This document shows positions 8,101 through 13,953 of a stretch of 14,781 nucleotides of DNA, piece by piece. The notes beneath the pieces were generated by a model that saw only the letters and a program-made list of their open reading frames with translations, ran no database searches and was not told the origin of the DNA. Source of the stretch: Planctomycetaceae bacterium (GTDB lineage Bacteria; Planctomycetota; Planctomycetia; Pirellulales; Thermoguttaceae); assembly GCA_031278315.1 (NCBI GenBank), contig JAITKS010000083.1, forward strand, positions 1-14,781, written 5' to 3'. The position numbers and the translations under genes are program-made. Positions within the stretch are counted from its first letter, which is position 1. Each line of letters begins with the position of its first letter.

Positions 8101-8435
8101 TACGAAATTTAGCGTCGCGAAGTGCCAAAGCTGCAAGAGAAACAGCAGCTTTGATTGAATCGAGTAACAAACAGATTTTATCAGGAGCAGGAATTGCAGA
8201 TCAAACTGCGGGAGCACTTGATGAGATTACAAAACTAGTTGACGGCGCAACAGAACATGTAACGAAAATATCAGAAACTTCAGCAGAGCAATCGGTAAAT
8301 GTTGATGTAATTTCACGAGGGCTGAATCAAATCGAGCAAATAACGCAACAAAACAGAGACACAACAAACAACACGATCCAAGCCGCTCAAAATTTAACTT
8401 ATTCTTTACAATCATTAAGTAATAAATTGAGTTAA
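5139..8435 (+). CDS. Methyl-accepting chemotaxis protein with a low-complexity insertion in its sensor domain
   Basis: A 1098-residue membrane chemoreceptor. Order: TM1 (about 5-27), start of an extracytoplasmic helix (28-120), low-complexity region (about 125-485), the rest of a dCache-like sensor (about 490-680, with WICWEPDAYD at 509-518 matching the WEPNA-type motif of this fold), TM2 (about 727-751), PAS-like domain (about 760-845), and the MCP signalling coiled coil (850-1098). The hairpin tip, with FQTNLLALNAAVEAARAG at 958-975, should bind CheA/CheW. There is no HAMP; PAS takes its place after TM2. The protein ends NKLS, without a CheR/CheB-tethering pentapeptide. The low-complexity part has Asp/Ser/Asn runs, 20 Ile-x-x units and 15 nonapeptides, all in frame. 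The ATG at 5139 is preceded by AGGTGA (5129-5134). No che genes are nearby, so the receptor is an orphan. The receptor call is certain; the split of the sensor is my reading of the domain boundaries. Confidence 0.93.
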   Translation: MKIGQITLIGISVILVIASVTFYYTGIGAVKSFNSQLQSKHKQLDSFQNDCNKIISETKSSLATAEKKIAENINEQNNGQLKKSAKIAANQIKLQLQEFIVTAENLANINANQKNSIERKSRSTNPNSILIIPAVKQNYYQEVAFRSRIKKKQSKQNETKYQNKISKQNEQNNEPDSKLDSKLDSNSDTESDSNSIANSTTENKNTNNKNKAILAIPPIIQNYFATKPTLPSTDKPIAKISSNFTITKDQIESIEPIESIEPIDQIDPIKLINSINSIDPINTIDTIDPIEPIDLIDLIKPLEPIYQIELLESSQKQNNKNCENQKTKTQEIPTEVKSQESQPEIKSQETQPEIKSQEIQPEIKSQEIQPETKTQETPTETKTQESQPEIKTQETQPEIKTQETQPETKTQETQPEIKTQETPTETKSQESQPEIKTQETPTETKSQEIQPEIKTQESQSEMKAVENLSSVDNRTQEQIELENASESRESIKDIMFKMVRELSNVNAAWICWEPDAYDNFDKKFGRFIYRSQRSGSNVSIAVPMQAMDTSVLYTASLNSGRTVISDPHEINVSGTSGVTITSPIRLRNQVIGVCGIETDTVILSNILREVVSDNSVLLKGGKAILVSPHGKIVASSAADDVGKSFVNISDSEYQSFVYEFELLNNRWTIYIIALRSNLDTISKNSCQEITSSLLQLQKVSGAFEKDFSVVKSSIDNELNIVTKNCVFRFRVFVVTLLIVGLIFAYLIKLIIVNIYEHLERLYRAAIDSIPNAILLLDKNNVPILFNKVAENGKFTVVNDIPNNKQEATVKREINGRTFEILSSKLFDRLKRFIGKIQIFTDITSREQIESHRKHVAGTIGDLFGNVREVISSNELLQTDIDSSVDNLTEIIERINQTRTLTDTNCVTATEASRFTKDAVKAASKGQSQMQEMVTSMHNICSTAEQMKKVIKTIDDIAFQTNLLALNAAVEAARAGTHGKGFAVVAEEVRNLASRSAKAARETAALIESSNKQILSGAGIADQTAGALDEITKLVDGATEHVTKISETSAEQSVNVDVISRGLNQIEQITQQNRDTTNNTIQAAQNLTYSLQSLSNKLS
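5664..5723 (+). repeat. Asp/Ser-rich repeat in the chemoreceptor
   Basis: Residues 176-195 are built from DSKL/DSNS/DTES tetrapeptides. At DNA level the 12-base unit gactctaaatta is repeated and then degenerates. It is the first of three repeat blocks with different unit lengths in the extracytoplasmic low-complexity region, and the most acidic one. Confidence 0.7.
5889..6068 (+). repeat. Twenty tandem Ile-x-x tripeptides (9-bp DNA repeat)
   Basis: Residues 251-310 of the chemoreceptor read as 20 consecutive triplets, almost all starting with Ile (IES, IEP, IDQ, IDP, INS and so on; one starts with Leu). The second position is mostly Glu, Asp or Asn and the third often Pro or Ser. The DNA is a 9-base repeat around atcgaacca/atcgatcca. 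A strict three-residue hydrophobic periodicity with acidic and proline positions could give an extended three-fold or beta-type rod, but no named fold can be assigned from this alone. Confidence 0.85.
6123..6527 (+). repeat. Fifteen tandem nonapeptides (27-bp DNA repeat)
   Basis: Residues 329-463 of the chemoreceptor are exactly 15 copies of a nine-residue unit with consensus [S/T]-Q-E-[T/S/I]-[Q/P]-[P/T]-E-[I/T]-K. No unit is longer or shorter. Two sub-types alternate, QPEIK and PTETK. The units are near-identical in DNA, so slippage or recombination could change copy number in 27-bp steps without frameshift. The composition (Gln, Glu, Thr, Lys, Pro) predicts an extended, charged, disordered spacer. 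Confidence 0.93.
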
Positions 8436-8500
8436 TATATTACGATTTCAAACCAGCCTGATTATATATTGTCTCAATAATAGAATGGTAATTTCGCATT

Positions 8501-8590
8501 TATTTTAAAAACACGAAACACACGAAAAATCACAAAAAACACGAAAAGAGATTTAATATGATTTTCTTGTGTTTCGTGTTTTTTAAAATA
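8501..8590. repeat. ACACGAAA-rich imperfect inverted repeat, possible terminator of the chemoreceptor gene
   Basis: The left arm 8501-8525 (tattttaaaaacacgaaaca...) is nearly complementary to 8566-8590, with a one-base insertion and one mismatch. The stem is about 24 bp around a 40-base loop, and the left arm and loop contain further (a)acacgaaa repeats. It starts 66 bp after the chemoreceptor stop codon. The stem is AT-rich and the T-run lies inside the arm, so it is not a classical terminator. A dispersed repeat family is an equally good reading. Confidence 0.55.
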
Positions 8591-8754
8591 GGTTAAAAAA
8601 ATAAATTTAAAACATCTGAAAAGTTTTACTGAGATATTACAATTTCTTTTGTTTCTCATATTTTTATTAATTTTGTGTATCTTTGCCGGGTGTGCAGAAG
8701 TACGCCTTTAATTCATTAATGTTTTTTGAAAAGTACAGTAGAAAATATACGTAT

Positions 8755-8786
8755 CGCACTGTGTTCAATTCGCACTGTGTTCAATA
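8755..8786. repeat. 16-bp tandem duplication
   Basis: cgcactgtgttcaatt (8755-8770) is followed directly by cgcactgtgttcaata (8771-8786), 15 of 16 bases identical. It is non-coding and lies just beyond the tRNA terminator. Confidence 0.8.
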
Positions 8787-8802
8787 CTTATACAACATAT
8801 AC

Positions 8803-8844
8803 AAAAAAACCGATTCGGAAAGAAATATTCCGAATCGGCTTTTT
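8803..8844 (-). terminator. Rho-independent terminator of the tRNA-Val transcript (bidirectional shape)
   Basis: A perfect 11-bp stem, CCGATTCGGAA (8810-8820) with TTCCGAATCGG (8828-8838), encloses a 7-base loop. Read on the minus strand the stem is followed by seven T (8809 down to 8803), so it ends transcription coming from the tRNA 17 bp away. On the plus strand it is followed by CTTTTT, so it could also stop readthrough from the chemoreceptor side. Confidence 0.92.
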
Positions 8845-8854
8845 CGTACATTAT

Positions 8855-8928
8855 TGGGCGGCACAAGATTCGAACTTGTGACCTTTGCCGTGTGAAAGCA
8901 ACGCTCTAACCAACTGAGCTAGCCGCCC
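8855..8928 (-). tRNA. tRNA-Val (anticodon CAC)
   Basis: A complete cloverleaf can be drawn. It has a 7-bp acceptor stem GGGCGGC/GCCGCCC, D-arm GCTC/GAGC with an AGTTGGTTA loop, a 5-bp anticodon stem TTGCT/GGCAA (one T-G pair), and loop TTCACAC giving anticodon CAC (decodes GUG). The T-arm is ACAAG/CTTGT with loop TTCGAAT. The discriminator base is A at 8855. The 3' CCA is not encoded. A strong terminator follows. tatA2 ends 49 bp upstream on the same strand with no intervening hairpin, so co-transcription is possible. Confidence 0.93.
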
Positions 8929-8977
8929 ACAATGTCCTCACCACTGCTGAATTTTACTGATATTTATGAATTTCAAA

Positions 8978-9268
8978 TCAAGAAACTGGCGGCTCAAATT
9001 TATTTTCTGAAAATGCCGTTCTCTCTTCACTTTCAAAAATTTCAGTAAAAGGTGTTTCAAATTTGTTTACAGCTGCACTATTGCCTCCCGTTCCTCCCGA
9101 CTTCGAATTGCCCCCCTTGCTGACCGCTCCTGAATTAAATTCACTCATGCCCTTGCGAAACTCCATTAATGCTGTACCTAATTTTCGCATTACATCCGGT
9201 AAGTCTTTACCAAAAATTACAACACCAATTACCATCAGCAAAATAACATACAACGGTGAAATTCCCAT
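8978..9268 (-). CDS. tatA: TatA/TatB-type twin-arginine translocase subunit with a Gly/Ser-rich tail
   Basis: A 96-residue small membrane protein of the Tat system, which exports folded proteins bearing twin-arginine signals. A single N-terminal TM segment (about 4-19) leads into the hallmark FGKDLP hinge (19-24) and an amphipathic helix (25-42, ending MEFRKGM). The tail is unusual: a Gly/Ser/Asn-rich stretch at about 46-66, then an acidic C-terminus. The start is well supported, since AGGAGA precedes the ATG at 9268. It lies 13 bp after the stop of another tatA-like gene on the same strand, clearly one operon. TatA and TatB cannot be told apart from sequence this short; planctomycetes commonly have several such paralogues. 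No tatC is in the window, so the channel partner must be encoded elsewhere. Confidence 0.87.
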   Translation of the reverse strand: MGISPLYVILLMVIGVVIFGKDLPDVMRKLGTALMEFRKGMSEFNSGAVSKGGNSKSGGTGGNSAAVNKFETPFTEIFESEERTAFSENKFEPPVS

Positions 9269-9281
9269 TTAATCAAATCTC

Positions 9282-9527
9282 CTAACTGTTATCCGAATCC
9301 GATGTTGATTTAGATTCTGTTTTTTTCGTAACAGCATCATTAATTTCGTCATCAATGCCGGCTACGCCCTTCTTAAACTCAACAACACTCCGACCAAGAG
9401 AACGCATCATAGTCGGTAAACGATTGCCGAATAGTATAAGTGCTATAAACAACAATAACCCCAACGTAAGAGGATGTGCCATCAGACCCCATCCGAAAAC
9501 GTTTATAATTGTTATACTTTCTGTCAT
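9282..9527 (-). CDS. tatA: TatA-type twin-arginine translocase subunit, first gene of the pair
   Basis: An 81-residue Tat pore-type subunit. It has a 17-residue N-terminal extension, TM segment at about 18-33, hinge FGNRLP (33-38), amphipathic helix (39-55, ending EFKKGV) and a short charged Ser/Lys/Asp tail. I start it at the ATG at 9527 because AAAGGAGA lies immediately upstream at a good distance. The in-frame ATG at 9545 overlaps that Shine-Dalgarno and would add only six residues (MKGDIV). It is the promoter-proximal gene of the tatA pair. A perfect 10-bp palindrome with a 3-base gap (9606-9628) sits 79 bp upstream and may be its operator. The TM-hinge-helix core is closely similar to that of the second gene, so the two probably arose by duplication followed by divergence of the tails. 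Confidence 0.88.
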   Translation of the reverse strand: MTESITIINVFGWGLMAHPLTLGLLLFIALILFGNRLPTMMRSLGRSVVEFKKGVAGIDDEINDAVTKKTESKSTSDSDNS

Positions 9528-9533
9528 AACTAT

Positions 9534-9541
9534 ATCTCCTT
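9534..9541 (-). promoter_or_regulatory. Shine-Dalgarno of the first tatA gene (decides the start)
   Basis: AAAGGAGA on the minus strand, a few bases before the ATG at 9527. It makes the upstream ATG at 9545, which lies inside this sequence, an unlikely start. Confidence 0.8.
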
Positions 9542-9605
9542 TCACTACTCAATTAAATGGCAGCTAAAAGTTAAACTTACTTCTTTCTTGCATCCTTACA
9601 AAATT

Positions 9606-9628
9606 TTTAGACAAACCATTTGTCTAAA
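9606..9628. promoter_or_regulatory. Operator-like perfect palindrome upstream of tatA
   Basis: TTTAGACAAA (9606-9615) and its exact reverse complement TTTGTCTAAA (9619-9628) are separated by CCA. No T-run follows the stem on either strand, so a terminator is unlikely. The size and symmetry fit a binding site for a dimeric repressor controlling the tatA pair. No regulator can be named. Confidence 0.5.
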
Positions 9629-9793
9629 CAAAACTCAAACTAAAAAGATAAGCAGCACAAATAGAATTTATCAGCACCGCAAATCAATTTTTGTTACGAT
9701 AATTCCGGTATCAAATTCTAATATCTGAACACCTAAAAATTCTTTTAATATTTCAGTGTAATTTTTAATTCAAGATTCATAAACTCAAGGAAC

Positions 9794-9836
9794 TTTTAAG
9801 ATAATAATATTTTTGAAAATATTGTTTATCTTAAAA
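9794..9836. promoter_or_regulatory. AT-rich 43-bp imperfect palindrome
   Basis: TTTTAAGATAA (9794-9804) is exactly mirrored by TTATCTTAAAA (9826-9836), and the inner AATATTTT/AAATATT pairs as well, giving near-continuous dyad symmetry over 43 bp. It lies between the dihaem gene's 3' end and tatA. It could be an operator, or a weak AU-rich hairpin at the end of the dihaem gene's transcript. Confidence 0.45.
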
Positions 9837-10058
9837 TGTTTTCACTTAAATTTTCATTCAATTCGTTACAATTTTAATCTCAAACAAAAATTACACTGAT
9901 AAATTACAAAAATTTTAATTTAACAAGCAGACAAATAAAAATACTCACATATTCAATTCTGACATTGTTCCGCTTATTTAATCATCACCTTACTTACTTG
10001 TCAATCCGATCAATTAATCAATCAATTACTCAATCAATTATCAGATCCAATTAATCAA

Positions 10059-13000
10059 TTACTCAATAGATGGTGCAACGATTTCACCGCAACGCTGTTT
10101 TTCTTGACCATCAAATTCAAACACGCCATAGAAGTCTGCGTTATTGTCGATCCAAATCTGGAATCTTTCGCGTTCTTCAGGAGTTAATTTTACGTCGTGA
10201 TGTCCTTTTTCTAGCATTGTCCATAATTTTGAGTTAATTGCGCCGAAAACGCCGGGTTGTGTAAAAGCGTCTCTTGTAGTCAACGGTACGCGATCTTGAT
10301 CATAGAATGAAACGTATGGTCGCAGATTTACATAACTGTTAAAGAATTTATCTCTGCCTACAATAGTTTTGTCGAATCGCATTTTGGTTTTCTTTTCTGC
10401 AAAAGCTTGTTCGTGGCAACTAAAACATTTTGCGTCGAGTATCGGCTGAATTAAACGCGCATAACTAAATGGTTTTGTTCCATCCATATCAGGTTTAATT
10501 TCGGACGGTCGCCGTTGTAACGCTTTCGCAAAATTTCCCTTAATAATTAACGATTTATGACGGTTCTCGTGACAACCGTTACACATTAATTTTTCTCCCG
10601 GCTTTACATAAGTTGCACTCCGCATTCTTTGAACTGAATTACCATTTTGATCTATTGCCAAAAAGTACACCGGAATATCTACAGGTAAATTGAAAAATGC
10701 ACTTCCGTCGTCTTCAACTGGTACAGTTCCGAGTACAGCTCTTGCGTTTTTTTCGCTTCCGTAACCGATTCGCGGGCTGTTATTGTTTGGTGTAGTTTTG
10801 GGCAAAATTTGAACGATACGTAATTTTGTAATCTTTGTGTTCGGCGGTAAAGGATAAATCGATTCGTAAACATTCATCACACCAACTTGAGCTGTTTTCG
10901 GCAAACTATCTTTATCGACCGGCACATATTCTTCACCTTGTTTAAGCGGCTTTCCGACTATAGTTTGATGCGGAATAACCGGCGGCTTGGTTCGAGGCCG
11001 AAATGGAATAGGGCAATTAATCGAAATTTCGGGGTCTTTATAAATCAATGTTTTGTTGCCGAATGCGTCTAACAAATAGATTCCATAATTGTTGTTTTGA
11101 CCTTTGCCCATATCACTAAACGGATCATACGCAACAAGATAGAAATTTTCACTCAATGGAAAAGGTTGACCATAATTTGCATTGTTTCGGTGCGTACCGA
11201 TTTCAGATTCAGGAAAAAGTTGTTCAGGTGTAACGCGTCGTACTTGGCTCATCACACCGTCGTCTTCAATAGTCGGGTCAACTAAAATTACTGAACCGAA
11301 ATATTGACCGTGATGCGGTGCTGCTACTCCAATTAACTTTTGCGAATTCGGAATAGCACGGAACGTTGTTTCTAAATAAGGTCTGTCATAAACGCCGCCG
11401 CCGCCGATTGAATGTTTTGTTCCCGGCAACGGAAAATTACCTTGAATCGCCCGTGAATCACGACCATCCGGCGTCGTCACCCAAGGATGATGCGCCTGAT
11501 CCGAACCTCGATCAATATAATCCCAACGAGTATAAATGATATTACCATCATTATTGACGCTTGGTTTCCACTCGTTTGTTTCATGCGGACTCAACATAGT
11601 AATATCTGTTCCGTTGTAGTTCATTGAATGCAAAGTGTAACTCGGTACAGGACGACCATGACAACGTCCATAACCTCCGCGACGAGTTGAAATAAACGCA
11701 ATTCTACCGCTTGGTAAATAGCACGGATCGATGTCGTCAAATTGTCCGTCTGTCAACTGTTCAAGACCTGTTCCGTCGGCGTTTACTTGAAAAATGTGAT
11801 AGCAATTTTCAGTTGTCCATCGGTAACAATTACGCGGTTTTGCGTCTGTATTGGCAGCGGAAAAAACAATTTTCATTCCGTCGAAAGAAATATCAGGCGA
11901 CAGAAATCCCCATTTCTGATCGAGTTTTGTATTAGCGAGTCGACCTTTTTCGACTACAGCATTTTCAAGAACATTACGGACTTCTTGCTTTGAACTATCT
12001 TCAATGAAAGCATTTTTCAGAACAAACAATCCGCCGCCCGGCAGTGCATGGAAACCATAAAATTGATCGCACATGTGATTGCCGCGCATTTCCGGGTTGG
12101 GTAAATAATGTTTTTTAATAAAAAGAATTTCATTAAAATCAAGTAGAGGATTCTGTAGTGAAATTTTTCGTCTTAATGTTACAGCGTCAGCGAAAAGAGC
12201 TTTACGAGCATTGATATTGTCAACGGCGATTTCTTTATTTTTTGAATCGAGTTCCGTAAGTTTTTTTGCTTCACTGTCCAATGCGGGAGCTTCCGTAAGA
12301 CGTTGCAAATGATTTAATAATGCTTTAGTTCGTCTTAAAACAACATCGAGCGGGTCGCGATCACTTTTTTCGAAAAGCGATTCAGTATTATAAACTTCGC
12401 TTTTAACTTTATCCGACATCGGTTTAGCGAGTTCTTTTTTAAGAGCTGTCCATTCAAGTCCGATTTCGTTATCTTTTGCGATAATTTCACCGTTATCATC
12501 GAATATTGCGTTTCGTAAATTGAAAGTTTGAACAGCAGCGATTAAATTTTTATCTGCGTTATCGAAAGTGATTTTAGCGTCAGCCCAATCACCGTGATCC
12601 CAGCCATTGTTGTTATCGGGACCAGCCGATTGTACTAGTGTGAGTTTTTTAATTTTATCGAATTTAACTTCGCATTTTTTGGGTTCATCAGTAGTTGATA
12701 AAACACCGCTTTCCCACAATAGTTTGTTATCGCCGTAAACCGAGAACGCCATTTGTGCGTTATGTTCGTCGGATTCGTCATCAATTCCTACCTCCGCTGA
12801 AAAGACACCGCTTAACGATGGTATAGAAATCATAATTTGACCGTTTGCATGACTGCCTACTCCGCGATCGTAAATTTTTCCATTGATTTTAATCGGATTG
12901 TTTCCAACCGATTTTTTTGCTTTGGTAGAATCCCACCCTGAAATAGTATTTTTCAAATTGAGTTGATCAATATATACAGTATTAGGATTATCTACTACGT

Positions 13001-13076
13001 CTGCGGCGATTACAGTACAAGCCAAGACGATTCCAAGCAACAAAAAACTGAAATTGTATAGTCTGAATATTTTCAT
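10059..13076 (-). CDS. Exported NPCBM / hydrazine-synthase-alpha-like protein with two CxxCH haem motifs
   Basis: 1005 residues from the ATG at 13076. A GTG at 13112 would add 12. Numbers below count from that GTG. A signal peptide (about 13-37) could be cut after VIA; VLAC at 29-32 also resembles a lipobox. Order: NPCBM-like carbohydrate-binding domain (about 42-190), helical linker (210-320), and a beta-propeller-like core (about 340-690) with DGxxIVFSA and SGRIAFISTRRGG strands and conserved Cys/His-rich loops, resembling the HZS alpha-subunit middle domain. The C-terminal part has CNGCH (844-848) and CFSCH (896-900), so two covalent c-type haems are expected. Family members are numerous in planctomycetes that do not perform anammox, and no hzsB/hzsC-like gene is adjacent, so hydrazine synthesis should not be inferred. 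A redox enzyme or carbohydrate-associated cytochrome outside the cytoplasmic membrane is the safer reading. The ATG start is favoured because a TATAAT at 13123-13128 would leave the GTG practically without a leader. Confidence 0.87.
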   Translation of the reverse strand: MKIFRLYNFSFLLLGIVLACTVIAADVVDNPNTVYIDQLNLKNTISGWDSTKAKKSVGNNPIKINGKIYDRGVGSHANGQIMISIPSLSGVFSAEVGIDDESDEHNAQMAFSVYGDNKLLWESGVLSTTDEPKKCEVKFDKIKKLTLVQSAGPDNNNGWDHGDWADAKITFDNADKNLIAAVQTFNLRNAIFDDNGEIIAKDNEIGLEWTALKKELAKPMSDKVKSEVYNTESLFEKSDRDPLDVVLRRTKALLNHLQRLTEAPALDSEAKKLTELDSKNKEIAVDNINARKALFADAVTLRRKISLQNPLLDFNEILFIKKHYLPNPEMRGNHMCDQFYGFHALPGGGLFVLKNAFIEDSSKQEVRNVLENAVVEKGRLANTKLDQKWGFLSPDISFDGMKIVFSAANTDAKPRNCYRWTTENCYHIFQVNADGTGLEQLTDGQFDDIDPCYLPSGRIAFISTRRGGYGRCHGRPVPSYTLHSMNYNGTDITMLSPHETNEWKPSVNNDGNIIYTRWDYIDRGSDQAHHPWVTTPDGRDSRAIQGNFPLPGTKHSIGGGGVYDRPYLETTFRAIPNSQKLIGVAAPHHGQYFGSVILVDPTIEDDGVMSQVRRVTPEQLFPESEIGTHRNNANYGQPFPLSENFYLVAYDPFSDMGKGQNNNYGIYLLDAFGNKTLIYKDPEISINCPIPFRPRTKPPVIPHQTIVGKPLKQGEEYVPVDKDSLPKTAQVGVMNVYESIYPLPPNTKITKLRIVQILPKTTPNNNSPRIGYGSEKNARAVLGTVPVEDDGSAFFNLPVDIPVYFLAIDQNGNSVQRMRSATYVKPGEKLMCNGCHENRHKSLIIKGNFAKALQRRPSEIKPDMDGTKPFSYARLIQPILDAKCFSCHEQAFAEKKTKMRFDKTIVGRDKFFNSYVNLRPYVSFYDQDRVPLTTRDAFTQPGVFGAINSKLWTMLEKGHHDVKLTPEERERFQIWIDNNADFYGVFEFDGQEKQRCGEIVAPSIE

Positions 13077-13122
13077 ATTTAGTTTTAGGGTTAAGTGTTG
13101 TAAAAGTTTCACTTTAATTTTT

Positions 13123-13128
13123 ATTATA
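13123..13128 (-). promoter_or_regulatory. Possible -10 box of the dihaem protein gene
   Basis: The minus strand reads a perfect TATAAT 47 bp before the chosen ATG. The hexamer 17 bases further upstream is CTAAAA, a poor -35. If used, transcription would begin near 13115, which fits the ATG at 13076 better than the GTG at 13112. Confidence 0.35.
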
Positions 13129-13234
13129 CTGTTCTATTAGTTTATTTTAGTTTACTTGAATTAGTAAACCGATTTTAACATATTACGTAAATAAAAGTCT
13201 AAAGTGCGCTCGATTTTATGTGTGTTGTACAATG

Positions 13235-13246
13235 AATTTCGGCAAT
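13235..13246 (-). promoter_or_regulatory. ATTGCCGAAATT motif shared with the chemoreceptor upstream region
   Basis: Read in gene orientation, ATTGCCGAAATT lies about 160 bp upstream of the dihaem gene start. The identical 12-mer in the same relative orientation is at 5085-5096, 42 bp before the chemoreceptor start. The flanks are also similar (CATT or TATA follows within a few bases). Two copies in 14.8 kb are suggestive only. Confidence 0.3.
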
Positions 13247-13814
13247 ACTGCAATACTAACTGCAATACTAAATGTGTAAAAGTGTAAATGTCTTTTACGA
13301 TAAGTAAACCGGCAGTTTAAACCGAAAATTCAAGTAACAGTTATTAATACATTTGAAAATGTAATCTTTCAAAATGTCTTTAAGGTTTATCTAAACATCG
13401 TGCTTGCTGACAACAAATTTTTTGATTATCTGAAATTCTAATAACTGTGAATTTGTTTAGAAATTAGAAATCAAATTAATCTGACATTCAATGTTGAAAA
13501 CAACAAAGAGTATAAATTAACAGATTAAATTTTTTTTGCAACAAGCACAATTTTGTAACGTAAAATAATTCATTATTGTTTCAAAATTCTTTTGTGTAAA
13601 TTACGTTTTTTTTATATTTAATATATTAATCGCATTTGAAAATTCGATTTTTATTTTTTGACATGATAAACTAGATTTATAAGATTGTTAAATTAGGAAT
13701 ACATGACAATCTATTCTAATAAAACCAAAATGTAAAATGTGAAAAATATATTAAAAGTATATTGTAACCGTTCACGGAATTTTTTATTTTCTACTTACTT
13801 TTATCGGCGGTTAT

Positions 13815-13899
13815 TTTATGTTTTGCTATTGTTTTACTTTGAATTATTCCTTCTTTTATTCCTTTAATGTATATTTTTTTCCAATGTTGATCTAATCAT
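13815..13899 (-). pseudogene. Decayed third copy of the Rpn short-form gene
   Basis: The minus strand from the ATG at 13899 starts like the copy at 14220 (M-I-R-S-T-L-E-K versus M-F-I-S-T-L-E-K). It has lost one A in the poly-A run, so the frame stops after 11 codons. In a shifted frame GIKEG and a KTxA... sequence matching the linker end are still readable. Homology fades near 13815, so the C-terminal domain is absent. Its Shine-Dalgarno region matches that of the intact copy except that AAGGAGAATAA has become AAGAAGAATAA. Both translation start and frame are therefore damaged. It belongs to the same tandem series as the two copies upstream. Confidence 0.75.
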
Positions 13900-13953
13900 T
13901 TATTCTTCTTTTTTATAATATATTGAAAACACTGGATTCATAAAATTTTGCTG

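Larger units (their letters stand above)
8436..8802. other. Intergenic region downstream of the chemoreceptor gene
   Basis: No gene is supported. A 70-codon plus-strand frame at 8683-8895 runs antisense into the tRNA and owes its end to the tRNA sequence. The region contains the ACACGAAA inverted repeat (8501-8590) and a 16-bp tandem duplication (8755-8786). Confidence 0.6.
9546..10058. other. Intergenic region upstream of tatA, downstream of the dihaem protein gene
   Basis: No coding sequence is supported. Two palindromes stand out (9606-9628 and 9794-9836). Close to the dihaem gene's stop codon, at 10010-10067, there is a run of caattaatcaa/ttactcaat repeats whose second copy overlaps the stop codon. 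No GC-rich terminator hairpin for the dihaem gene is visible. Confidence 0.55.
13113..13814. other. Long AT-rich intergenic region between the dihaem gene and the Rpn-type remnants
   Basis: No coding sequence is supported on either strand. It contains the promoter candidate and shared 12-mer described separately, and a 12-bp tandem duplication (tgcaatactaac at 13249-13260, tgcaatactaaa at 13261-13272). A TTGACA box at 13658-13663 on the plus strand has a TAAGAT 16 bases later and would read antisense into the Rpn-type copies. I do not regard it as proven. Confidence 0.55.

Noticed and set aside
8683..8895. 70-codon plus-strand frame ending in GGTRFELVTFAV
   Set aside because: The C-terminus is the antisense translation of the tRNA, a well-known source of false genes.
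9063..9567. Plus-strand frames opposite the tatA genes
   Set aside because: They are shadows of two clearly supported tatA genes on the other strand.
10059..13076. Evidence of anammox (hydrazine synthase)
   Set aside because: Only the alpha-like architecture is present, with an NPCBM domain and no neighbouring beta or gamma-like subunit; such proteins are widespread in planctomycetes that do not perform anammox.
13658..13686. Plus-strand TTGACA with TAAGAT 16 bases later, facing into the Rpn-type copies
   Set aside because: It would be a tempting antisense regulator of the toxin-like locus, but promoter-like hexamers are common by chance in such AT-rich DNA and nothing else supports a transcript.
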